Shown: one piece after another, positions 44,904 through 52,532 of the stretch
How positions within the stretch are numbered: the stretch's first letter is position 1
How the letters are laid out: every line of letters starts with the position of its first letter
Assembly: GCA_002928965.1 (NCBI GenBank)
Contig: PERU01000014.1
Coordinates: 1 to 64,000, forward strand
Source: Methylomonas sp.
Lineage (GTDB): Bacteria > Pseudomonadota > Gammaproteobacteria > Methylococcales > Methylomonadaceae
DNA length: 64,000 nt
Direction of reading: 5' to 3'
Notes under the pieces: model-generated
The model's input: only the letters and a program-made list of their open reading frames with translations
Told to the model about the DNA's origin: nothing
The model's database searches: none
Translations under genes and position numbers: made by a program

Positions 44904-45351
44904 AAAACCAGTAAAGCTTGCGTGCTGGCCTAAAAAACCAGCACTCAGTGGGTTCGACGCCGGCTATTAACCCGGTCTTAGGATAACCTGTCCGCCTATA
45001 TGCCCCTTTGAGTAAAAGCCCGGCTAAGGATATGAGCGACAATAATTTCCCTGTTTCGGCTGATAAGGATCTTCCCGTCCGTCCTGAACCTCTCGAGGTA
45101 TGGACTCGGAAATACCGGCGCTCGCCGCGCCAACCCGATCATGCTTCGACTTTGCTCTGCACGAACGGGTTGACGGGAACAGTTGTTCGGGACGTTATTT
45201 TTGACGAAGTCCTAAGGACATGACAAACGGGCCTCGACAAGTTCAGCCATAACGGCATACCAATTAAAAATAAGGCCGTGTTAATAGTTCACTACACGCG
45301 TCTTCCTGTCCTCATCGCCATCCATTTGGCGAGCGTATTCGGAGCAAACAC
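44904..45351. other. Gap with a decayed third copy of the leader repeat
   Basis: An ORF of 63-71 codons (45008/45032-45223) exists but has no ribosome site or family match. At 45240-45345 one frame reads LDKFSHNGIPIKNKAVLI and then a signal-peptide-like hydrophobic run ending ASVFGANT. This matches the leaders of the 43321 and 44454 genes, but it has no start and ends in a stop shortly after. Confidence 0.5.
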
Positions 45352-45501
45352 ATGTTTCAAACAATTCTGATTTTATTGATCGTCCTCTGGTTGCTGGGGC
45401 TGGTTTCCTCTTACACGCTAGGAGGCTTTATTCATCTGCTACTGGTGGTTGCGGTCATCATGATTCTGTTAAGGGTGATTCGGGGTCGATCGGCGCTTTG
45501 A
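45352..45501 (+). CDS. Lmo0937-like small membrane protein
   Basis: This is a 49-residue protein with two hydrophobic helices (about 4-20 and 27-42) separated by SSYTLGGF and a basic RVIRGRSAL end. This is the pattern of the short 'lmo0937 family' membrane proteins found in stress clusters. A GGAG ribosome site at 45341-45344 precedes the ATG by 7 bases. The function is unknown. Confidence 0.8.
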   Translation: MFQTILILLIVLWLLGLVSSYTLGGFIHLLLVVAVIMILLRVIRGRSAL

Positions 45502-45752
45502 ATCGCAATCACTGCCGGCCTTAAATGCCGTTCGCCCTGCGTTCTACGTTGTTCTATTTACAAACTACCCTCATGCTCGCCGGGAAGCGGGCTGCAATGT
45601 GCTGTTTAGGCCGGATGGCATCCGTAGCAGGTTCTTTATTCTCGGACAGGCTGCTAGGCTCCATGAATGGTTCGAAACTCGCCATCCATGGTTACTTGGA
45701 TACCCCCGTTTCCCGGCGGGTATGACGGTTTTTCTTCTAATCTGACAAAGAA
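45502..45752. repeat. Repeat cluster including a MITE right end
   Basis: TATTCTCGGACAGGCTGCTAG (45637-45657) is a right end of the CTAGGAG MITE, directly followed by GCTCCATGAATGGTTCGAAAC. The latter resembles the sequence next to the MITE end at 11600-11660. The two loci thus share a composite repeat. Confidence 0.55.
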
Positions 45753-46112
45753 TTAATCGGGCTTTTCTTCAGCAAGATAGAACGACCTGATCATCCAGAG
45801 TAGCGGTAAAGCCGTGTGTAGCAAGCTGACGAAATTCATCAGTGTCATCAGCGGCGTTGTTTTTTTGGCAGGGGTAGATCCGTTGGCTTTCGATGACTGG
45901 GTATGAGTAAGTTCGCCGATGATGAACCCGCTTCCGCCAGCCAGCCATAGGCTGGCCGCTGAAGTTATATGCCGGTGGAAGCTGTTGATCAGTTTTGCGG
46001 CGGCGGCATCAAGCCGGCGTTGTCTAAGGTGTAATTGCCGCTCGGCATGCTTGATTTGCGTGTTTAATGAAATGAGTTTAAGACCAGTGGTATCAGACGA
46101 AATTGCATTCAC
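45753..46112 (-). CDS. YqjK-like membrane protein
   Basis: This is a 119-residue protein with an N-terminal helical, Arg-rich part (HAERQLHLRQRRLDAAAAKL) and a hydrophobic segment LWLAGGSGFIIGEL (about 55-68), followed by a second hydrophobic region near the C-terminus (about 90-110). Its position after the DUF883 and YqjE-like genes copies the E. coli yqjD-yqjE-yqjK order. The GTG at 46112 overlaps the upstream stop (GTGA). The function is unknown. Confidence 0.65.
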   Translation of the reverse strand: MNAISSDTTGLKLISLNTQIKHAERQLHLRQRRLDAAAAKLINSFHRHITSAASLWLAGGSGFIIGELTHTQSSKANGSTPAKKTTPLMTLMNFVSLLHTALPLLWMIRSFYLAEEKPD

Positions 46113-46537
46113 CTCGGCCTACCCGTGTCTTGAGGCGTAGGCGCGGGCGTGAGGCTGCGAAGCAGGGCCGGAAATGCTAGATAACGACTTTTATGACGAA
46201 TCACTGCAGCAAGCATCAACACCAGCAGTAAATTGCCGGCAACGGCAAGCAGGATGACGCTACTTGCTGCAATGCCGTTTTCGAGCATCCCCAATACAGC
46301 GGCGGCCACTAATCCCAGCCATGCAGTATTCAACAGCACGGCTATCAGGATGCCTGCCACCAGCATATCCACCAGACTCAAACCCGCCCGTTGCGATTCC
46401 AGTGCCGCGAGCTGCAAGCGATCATGACCTAAACCTCTTAGCTCAAGCCATAACGCGTGCGCATCATTCAGCAGACCGGCTTCGCCAGACGAGGTCGAAT
46501 CTGCAGGATCAGTACTAGATGTCTGGTCTGGTGGCAT
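46109..46537 (-). CDS. YqjE-like (phage holin superfamily III) membrane protein
   Basis: This 142-residue protein has a hydrophilic N-terminus, an amphipathic stretch LELRGLGHDRLQLAALES, and two adjacent transmembrane helices (about 57-80 and 85-112), the arrangement of the YqjE/DUF1469 family. It is 6 bases downstream of the DUF883 gene. The operon BON-DUF883-YqjE-YqjK is read on the minus strand. A role in membrane stress is inferred from the association. Confidence 0.75.
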   Translation of the reverse strand: MPPDQTSSTDPADSTSSGEAGLLNDAHALWLELRGLGHDRLQLAALESQRAGLSLVDMLVAGILIAVLLNTAWLGLVAAAVLGMLENGIAASSVILLAVAGNLLLVLMLAAVIRHKSRYLAFPALLRSLTPAPTPQDTGRPR

Positions 46538-46543
46538 CGCGTG

Positions 46544-46774
46544 CTAACGAAGGCTTAAGAGCCGGCTCATCATAAATCCGGCAGCAACCGCCATCCCCAA
46601 TGCGGCGATCGGATTGTCGCGGACATAGCTTTGGCAATTTTTCATCATGCGCTGCTCGGCGGATTTCAGTTGCTGGCTTTTTTCCTCCAGAGCATCGGCT
46701 GCCAGATTGGTCGCACTGGTGATTTTATCGACCGCTTCGTGTGCAAAGTGGCTGGTTTTATCGATAGTTTCCAT
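46544..46774 (-). CDS. DUF883 family protein (YqjD/ElaB-like)
   Basis: This 76-residue protein has a helical region (KTSHFAHEAVDKITSATNLAADALEE) and a C-terminal membrane anchor after the conserved YVRDNPIAALGMAVAAGFMMSRLL. Family members in E. coli bind ribosomes at the membrane in stationary phase. Of the two adjacent ATGs (46777, 46774), the second has the better distance (5 bases) to the GGAGG ribosome site. A close paralogue sits at 58223-58456. Confidence 0.85.
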   Translation of the reverse strand: METIDKTSHFAHEAVDKITSATNLAADALEEKSQQLKSAEQRMMKNCQSYVRDNPIAALGMAVAAGFMMSRLLSLR

Positions 46775-46788
46775 CATGACCTCCCGGG

Positions 46789-47103
46789 TTATTTAAGACG
46801 CATATCGTTTTTGACTGAATCCACGCCTTTGACTTTGCGAGCTACTTCGATAGCTGTATTGATGTCGGCCTGGGTGCTGACAAAGCCGCTTAATTGCACA
46901 ACGCCTTTAAAGGTTTCCACATTGATCTGGCCGGATCTTAAGTTGGGTTCATCAAATAACATGGCTTTGACCTTGGTGGTGATGACACTGTCGTCGACGT
47001 ATTCACCGGTGCCTTCGTGCTTGTTTGTTGAGGCACAACCCGCAGCAGTGAGTAATGTTGTAGCCACAATCAATGCGGCGAATGTTTGGCTAAGTAGTTT
47101 CAT
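46789..47103 (-). CDS. BON-domain lipoprotein (OsmY-like)
   Basis: This is a 104-residue envelope protein. The signal sequence ends in the lipobox LTAAGC (Cys at about 23), so it is a lipoprotein. One BON domain follows (DSVITTKVKAMLF, VETFKGVVQLSGFV, VKGVDSVKNDMRLK). BON domains bind phospholipid or peptidoglycan surfaces. It heads the operon with the DUF883, YqjE-like and YqjK-like genes (14-base gap), consistent with an envelope-stress unit. Confidence 0.88.
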   Translation of the reverse strand: MKLLSQTFAALIVATTLLTAAGCASTNKHEGTGEYVDDSVITTKVKAMLFDEPNLRSGQINVETFKGVVQLSGFVSTQADINTAIEVARKVKGVDSVKNDMRLK

Positions 47104-47744
47104 AATGTAGTCTCTTAAATTGGATCGTTCGATAAACTGATCTTAGCTTTTGGTATTGGCAAAGCGTTTGTCGAACCGGGGATGGACTCTGTCAGAGAAT
47201 CCATAAAGTGGTGTTTTCTCCGGAACAAGCGTTAGCTCAGTCTGGACAGGGAATTGCTAAATAGATCAGTTCCGCTAAAACCCCAGGGGGAATATGCGGT
47301 TCGACAAGCACCGGGTAACTGCTCCTGCCTTGCTCCAGCGCCTGCATCCTTGTAGTTGCTCACGAACGCTATCGATTACCTACCGTTCATATTCATAAGG
47401 GCATGAATCCTCAGCTTGTCGCAGGATTTAATCAGCGATTCCTTAGCTAACACTCTAGCTATAAAACGATCCAGGGTCCGTTCGCTAACGAACATACTGG
47501 TAACAGGCCTCATTTCACAGGCACGTTTTGAATTGCTAGTGCCGTCAATAAATTCAATCGCTATGTGGGCTAGCGCACCGACACCGGGTTTCTGTTGCGG
47601 TTAAGCTACATTTGACAGTTTGTTACAACATGCCGCGCGTATTCATCGGTCAGGAATACATGTGCAGGCAGGTTCTTCTGGGTCCAGCAAAACGATAGAG
47701 TCGCGGATGGATCGATTTTTTAGTTTAAATTTAAGGTAAGCAAC
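47104..47744. other. Gene-free 640-bp gap with dispersed repeat and palindrome
   Basis: No ORF is credible. From about 47305 to 47455 lies a relative of the 37830-38010 repeat (shared AACTGCTCCTGC, CGCCTGCATCC and GCAGGATTTAATCAGCG). At 47475-47496, GTCCGTTCGCTAACGAACAT contains the perfect palindrome GTTCGCTAACGAAC. It resembles the partial palindromes in front of two PRC-barrel genes. Confidence 0.55.
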
Positions 47745-48812
47745 ATGCTTAAACAAAAACAGTGTGTCATCGTATCGTTGGTAGGATTGGGTTTCTTACC
47801 GTTGGCTCAGGCAATCGAACAACCGGTTGATAATCGGTGGTATGTGGCACCTTTCGCTTCATATATTGATACAGGCGGCGATCGACGCGCCAGCGATGGC
47901 TGGGGTGGTGGTGTCGGTGTCGGTAAGATGATTGATCAACACTTTAATGTCGAACTCAGAGGCTTTTATCAAGGCTTCGGCGGTGATAATGGCCCTTGGG
48001 ATTTGGCTGGCGGTACCGCGGACGTGCAGTATTACTTGTTCCGCGACAAATTTTCACCCTATGTAGTAGTCGGTTTAGGTGGGATGAACACTTGTGCGGC
48101 TGCCGACTGCGGAGTGGGTCTCATCGGTGAAGCCGGTGTCGGTGCCAGTTATGAGATTAGCGATCATTTGTTAATCCGCAGCGATGTGCGTTACCGCTAT
48201 AACAATAATCTCAATGCTCAGGTTCAAAGCGGCACCGATGAATTTCACGATATGACAGTTAACCTCGGAGTGGTCATTCCATTTGGGGAAAAACCAAAGT
48301 ACGTGGCTAAATCTGAAACCCGCATGCCCTTGGCGCCTGCAGCGCCGGTTGCGGTAGTGGCGAAGACCGATTGCAGTCAGCTCGATGGGGATGCCGATGG
48401 CGTCAACGACTGTCTGGATAAATGCCCCGGAACCGTCAAGGGAGCTATGGTAAATGACAAAGGCTGCGCGGTCAGGCTAGTACTGAAAGGCCAGCACTTC
48501 AAATACGATTCTGCGGAACTGGGTTTAAATGCCAAAGAACTGCTGGATGGCATTGCAAAAGATTTAATCGCCTTTCCACAGAAAAATGAAATTGAAGTGC
48601 AGGGGCATGCCAGCAGTGAAGGTGCTGATTCCTACAACTTGTCGCTTTCAAATCGCCGGGCACATTCTGTGGTTGAGTATCTGAAAATGAAAGGCGTCAA
48701 AAACAAGTTATCCGCCAAAGGTTACGGCGAAACTCAGCCTATCGCAGATAACGCGACTGAAGCCGGAAAATCGGAAAATCGGCGGGTGGAGTTGATCTGG
48801 ATTGAAGACTGA
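47745..48812 (+). CDS. OmpA family outer membrane protein
   Basis: This is a 355-residue porin-like protein. A signal peptide (about 1-23) precedes an eight-strand beta-barrel of the OmpA/OmpW class (about 30-185). A calcium-binding thrombospondin type 3 motif follows (DGDADGVNDCLDKCPGT, about 216-232). The peptidoglycan-binding OmpA-C domain (about 245-350) shows HASSEGADSYNLSLSNRRA, the usual diaminopimelate-binding region. It links outer membrane and cell wall, fitting the envelope-stress island. No partner gene is adjacent. Confidence 0.9.
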   Translation: MLKQKQCVIVSLVGLGFLPLAQAIEQPVDNRWYVAPFASYIDTGGDRRASDGWGGGVGVGKMIDQHFNVELRGFYQGFGGDNGPWDLAGGTADVQYYLFRDKFSPYVVVGLGGMNTCAAADCGVGLIGEAGVGASYEISDHLLIRSDVRYRYNNNLNAQVQSGTDEFHDMTVNLGVVIPFGEKPKYVAKSETRMPLAPAAPVAVVAKTDCSQLDGDADGVNDCLDKCPGTVKGAMVNDKGCAVRLVLKGQHFKYDSAELGLNAKELLDGIAKDLIAFPQKNEIEVQGHASSEGADSYNLSLSNRRAHSVVEYLKMKGVKNKLSAKGYGETQPIADNATEAGKSENRRVELIWIED

Positions 48813-49598
48813 TGTGTTATTGAGCCAAAGTCGGTTCTAATTTTAATTTGTCAGATTCGGGCAGGTTTCTATAGGGCATAAGGGGATTGCCGGAGCCGAA
48901 GACCGCGAAGCAAATCCAGGTTTCATGCAGAAATAACCTATAGAAGTGTTCGGCGTAGCTGCGAATGAATTCGCACCTACGCCGAACTTGTTTCTCACAT
49001 ATTTCAACGCTTCCCGGCGGTCATCAGGGCAGTTTTTGAATATGACACAGTTCAGAACTAAGGTTCTTTGATAACACCCAAAGCCTGCTTTCATAGCAGG
49101 CTTTTTCGTATGTGCGCAGTATTGTCACTGCCCCCTCAACAGCACAACTTTGCGTCGATTGATCATTACCGTCAAGGGTACCGTGGGAGCGATGCCAGTC
49201 GCAAAACGAAGCTCATGGAATCGCGCCCGACTCATGTTCTGAGCCCCCGTACCCGCCGGGTACATTAAAAATCCCGCTCACTCTTCGCCAGCTCCGGCTC
49301 AGGATTTATGCCCTAAAAGCCAGGAAGCTGATTACATATCCCCGTCGCTCCCGCGAAGGCGGGAGCCCCGATAAATCAAAGAGATGAGTTCACGCCTTTG
49401 CGGCTGCGACGATTTATTCAGCGTTTCTCTATGTGTGTTTGCGTACCGACTGGTCAGCAGTATGACTTTAGAGTGTTTCCAATGCATAGACTGAATGGGT
49501 ACTCAACAGGGTTACAACCAGTGGCTCCAGGGCGTGTCAGGATTGGGCAACACTGGCAGTACTTGTTGAGCCTTTCGCCAAAAATTACCGCCCCCTTT
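48813..49598. other. Large gene-free region with hairpins and repeats
   Basis: No gene was found. At 48865-48925 lies a remnant of the GGATTGCCGGA repeat. At about 48948-48987 is a long perfect-armed hairpin (GTTCGGCGTAG...CTACGCCGAAC). At 49180-49235 lies a hairpin-type repeat (GCGATGCCAGTCGC). At about 49342-49375 lies the GCTCCCGCGAAGGCGGGAGC palindrome. The gap may be a repeat landing zone. Confidence 0.55.
49080..49107 (+). terminator. Rho-independent terminator
   Basis: AAGCCTGCT and AGCAGGCTT with a 5-base loop, followed by TTT. It lies 268 bases downstream of the OmpA stop, so the ompA transcript may have a long 3' UTR or the terminator may end an unannotated RNA. Confidence 0.7.
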
Positions 49599-49736
49599 GG
49601 AGGCTGTCGTAAAAGTTGAAACAGTTCCTTCTCCCACCGGGAGAAGGTTAGGGCATATAAATCAGCTGTTTGCATTATATATTCCCCTCACCCCAGCCCT
49701 CTCCCGCAAGGAGAGGGGGCTTTTACGACAGCCCCC
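49599..49736. mobile_element. MITE of the GTCGTAAAAG family, about 135 bp
   Basis: The termini AGGCTGTCGTAAAAG (49601-49615) and CTTTTACGACAGCCC (49720-49734) are near-perfect inverted repeats. The interior contains CTTCTCCCACCGGGAGAAGG and CCTCTCCCGCAAGGAGAGG hairpins. A 54-bp relative is at 3043-3096. A truncated copy of the GTCCCCCTTTGAAAA family begins directly at its right border and runs to about 49830. Confidence 0.75.
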
Positions 49737-49904
49737 TTTGAAAAAGAGGGCGAGCGAGAAGGGCGATTTAACCCAATAGACCGTGCGCAGGTAAGACCCG
49801 AATTTCTGGACGTTATTTGCAACCAAACACTTAAGGTCGCCGCATGGCTTTGAATCAGGCGATAAGAATTCCTTGAAACCATCCCAATCTAATCGAGCTG
49901 AAAA

Positions 49905-52532
49905 ATGGTCAAAATCCACGCTGCCAGATTTGGTGATGATGCCTTGAATCTAATCGGTGAAAACAGCAAGGTGACTAAAACCGTCAAGGCAATCCGATCC
50001 ATCAATGCCGATTATGTGCCACCCATAATCGGCATTGGTGCTTCTGCCGGAGGCCTGGAAGCCCTTGAGCAGTTTTTTGCCAAGGTTCCGGCGGCCTGTG
50101 GCGTGGCTTTTGTGGTGATTCAGCACCTTGATCCCGATCAGCAGATTATGCTCCCGGAATTATTGCAGCTGGTCACGCCGTTGATTGTGTCTCTGGCTGG
50201 CGATCGCATGAAAGCCTTGCCCAATAGGGTTTATGTGATTCCGCCCAATAAGGAAATGTCAATAGTACACGGCAAACTGCACGTATTGGAACCTGTTGCG
50301 CCCAGAGGTCTGCGATTGCCAATTGATGGGTTTTTACAGGCTTTGGCAGATGATCAGCATGAACGAGCGATCGGGGTGATTTTGTCCGGTATGGGTTCGG
50401 ATGGTACTTTGGGACTGCGGGCCATCAAAGAAAATGCCGGATTGGCTGTGGTGCAATCGCCAAACTCAGCGCAGTTTGATGCTATGCCACGCAGCGCCAT
50501 AGACGCAGGCTTGGCCGATTTCGTCGCCGCGCCGCAGGAGCTCTGGGGGAAAATACAGGCTTTTCTCAATCATAGCCCGCGTGGTTTGCATGCCGTGTCG
50601 GACAATAGGCTGACCTTGAAAAATCAAAGCGCTTTGGAGCAAATCATTACCTTGCTGCGCGAGCGTACCGGCAACGATTTTACCCTCTACAAAAACAATA
50701 CTATTTATCGCCGCATCGAACGTCGCATGGGGCTGCATCAAATCGATGCGATTGACCACTATGTAGTTTATCTGCGCGAAAATCTTCAGGAACAGGATTT
50801 GTTATTTAAGGAACTGTTGATAGGTGTCACCAGTTTTTTTCGGGATCCGGAAATCTGGGCGTCGTTAAAGAACAACGTTATTCCGGTTCTGTTGGCTGAA
50901 TACCCGGCAGGGAAGAAACTAAGGGCCTGGGTGTCAGCGTGTTCGACTGGCGAGGAAGCTTACTCGCTGGCCGTTCTGTTCAAGGAAGCATTAGCGCAAA
51001 GCAAATGTCAGCAACCGTTTAAGTTGCAAATCTTTGCTACCGATCTGGATCAAGATGCCATCGATAAAGCCCGGCAAGGGTTGTATTCTGCCAGTATTAG
51101 CCGCGACATGTCCGAGGAGAGACTTAGCCGGTATTTTGTTGTCGACGGCAATGGCTATCGCATCAAAAAAGACATACGGGATATGGTGATCTTTGCACTG
51201 CATAACGTCATCATGGATCCCCCTTTTACCAAGCTGGATATACTGTGTTGCCGCAATTTGTTGATTTACCTAAGTCCGGAATTGCAGAAAAAACTGATTT
51301 TGCTATTTCACTATTCGCTGACAAACCACGGCATCCTGTTGCTTGGTAATGCTGAAACGGTAGGTGGTTTCAGTCACTTATTCAGTGCGATCGATACTAC
51401 ATCCCGGCTTTACCGTCGAATCATCAGTCCTTTTGCGGCGAATGTCGATTTTCCGACCAAGTATTTTCCTGACACCTCCAAGGTTGAAATCGTTGAAATA
51501 AAACAGTCTGTCATTAATCTGCAAACCTTAGCCGATCAGTTGTTGTTGCAACATTACGCACCGGCCGCAGTGTTAGTGAATGCCGATGGCGACATTCTTT
51601 ATATCAGTGGCCGGACCGGCAAGTATTTGGAACCGGCGGCCGGTAAGGCCAATTGGAATATACATGCCATGGCCCGCGAGGGACTGCAGTTTGAACTGAT
51701 CTCTGCGCTAAAAAAAGCCCACAATCATCCCGAAGCCGAGCGTGTGTCGGGTCTGACAGTATTGACCGATGGCGGCAGCCAAACGTTTAACCTATTGGTT
51801 CAGGTCGTTGATAAACCAGACGCCTTAAAAGGTATGGTGATGGTGATGTTTACCGATGTGGCTGCGGCCATTGCGGGTGAAACATCAGGTCAATCGCCCA
51901 ACGCCACCCAGACATTACTGCGGGCCGAACGGCTGCAGGCTTTGGACGATCTACACGCCTTACGTGAGGAGATGCAGCGATCGCAAGAGGAGCTTCAATC
52001 CGCCAATGAAGAGTTGCAATCCACTAATGAGGAATTGCAGTCCGCCAATGAGGAATTGACCACCTCCAAGGAAGAAATGCATTCGCTTAACGAGGAATTG
52101 CAAACTTTGAATGCCGAATTGCAAGTCAAGCTGGAGGATCTGTCGCGAGTCAATAACGATATGGATAACCTGCTGAACAGCATGGAAATCGCTACGGTAT
52201 TCCTGGATGGTTTACTTAATATCCGCCGTTTCACTAGCCACATATGCCGGTTATTCAAGCTGATCCCTGCTGACGTTGGCAGACCCTTATCCGATATCGT
52301 CACCCATCTGAAATATCCTGAGCTACAGCATGATGTTCAAGACGTCATGCGTACCTTGGTGATTATCGAGAAACAGGTCAAAGCGAATGACGGACGCTGG
52401 TTTAAAGTGCGCATCATGCCGTACCGCACTCAGAATAATTTGATAGATGGCGTGGTCATTACCTTTATCGATAACTCCGAAACCAAGCAGTTGCAAACCG
52501 AATTAGGGAGCAGCCATGAAAAATCGGAATGA
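49905..52532 (+). CDS. CheB-CheR fusion with coiled coil and PAS domain
   Basis: This is a hybrid chemotaxis-type methylesterase/methyltransferase of 875 residues. The CheB domain (about 40-220) has catalytic Ser in IGASAGG, His in QHLDPD and Asp in GMGSDGTLG. The CheR domain (about 250-510) has GVTSFFRDPE and the SAM motif SACSTGEEAYSLA. A linker follows, then a striking coiled coil of EELQSANEEL-type heptads (about 690-745) and a C-terminal PAS-like domain (about 750-865). No receiver domain, CheA, CheW or MCP is present nearby. Its 3' end overlaps the start of the GGDEF-EAL gene by 17 bases, suggesting a functional pair. Confidence 0.9.
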   Translation: MVKIHAARFGDDALNLIGENSKVTKTVKAIRSINADYVPPIIGIGASAGGLEALEQFFAKVPAACGVAFVVIQHLDPDQQIMLPELLQLVTPLIVSLAGDRMKALPNRVYVIPPNKEMSIVHGKLHVLEPVAPRGLRLPIDGFLQALADDQHERAIGVILSGMGSDGTLGLRAIKENAGLAVVQSPNSAQFDAMPRSAIDAGLADFVAAPQELWGKIQAFLNHSPRGLHAVSDNRLTLKNQSALEQIITLLRERTGNDFTLYKNNTIYRRIERRMGLHQIDAIDHYVVYLRENLQEQDLLFKELLIGVTSFFRDPEIWASLKNNVIPVLLAEYPAGKKLRAWVSACSTGEEAYSLAVLFKEALAQSKCQQPFKLQIFATDLDQDAIDKARQGLYSASISRDMSEERLSRYFVVDGNGYRIKKDIRDMVIFALHNVIMDPPFTKLDILCCRNLLIYLSPELQKKLILLFHYSLTNHGILLLGNAETVGGFSHLFSAIDTTSRLYRRIISPFAANVDFPTKYFPDTSKVEIVEIKQSVINLQTLADQLLLQHYAPAAVLVNADGDILYISGRTGKYLEPAAGKANWNIHAMAREGLQFELISALKKAHNHPEAERVSGLTVLTDGGSQTFNLLVQVVDKPDALKGMVMVMFTDVAAAIAGETSGQSPNATQTLLRAERLQALDDLHALREEMQRSQEELQSANEELQSTNEELQSANEELTTSKEEMHSLNEELQTLNAELQVKLEDLSRVNNDMDNLLNSMEIATVFLDGLLNIRRFTSHICRLFKLIPADVGRPLSDIVTHLKYPELQHDVQDVMRTLVIIEKQVKANDGRWFKVRIMPYRTQNNLIDGVVITFIDNSETKQLQTELGSSHEKSE

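Noticed and set aside
45008-45223. 71-codon ORF between the SmbP-like and Lmo0937-like genes
   Set aside because: Weak spacing of the ribosome site (AAGGAT directly at the ATG), no family pattern, overlaps repeat-like sequence.
48843-49094. 83-codon minus-strand ORF downstream of ompA
   Set aside because: Runs through a hairpin and repeat; no family match or ribosome site.
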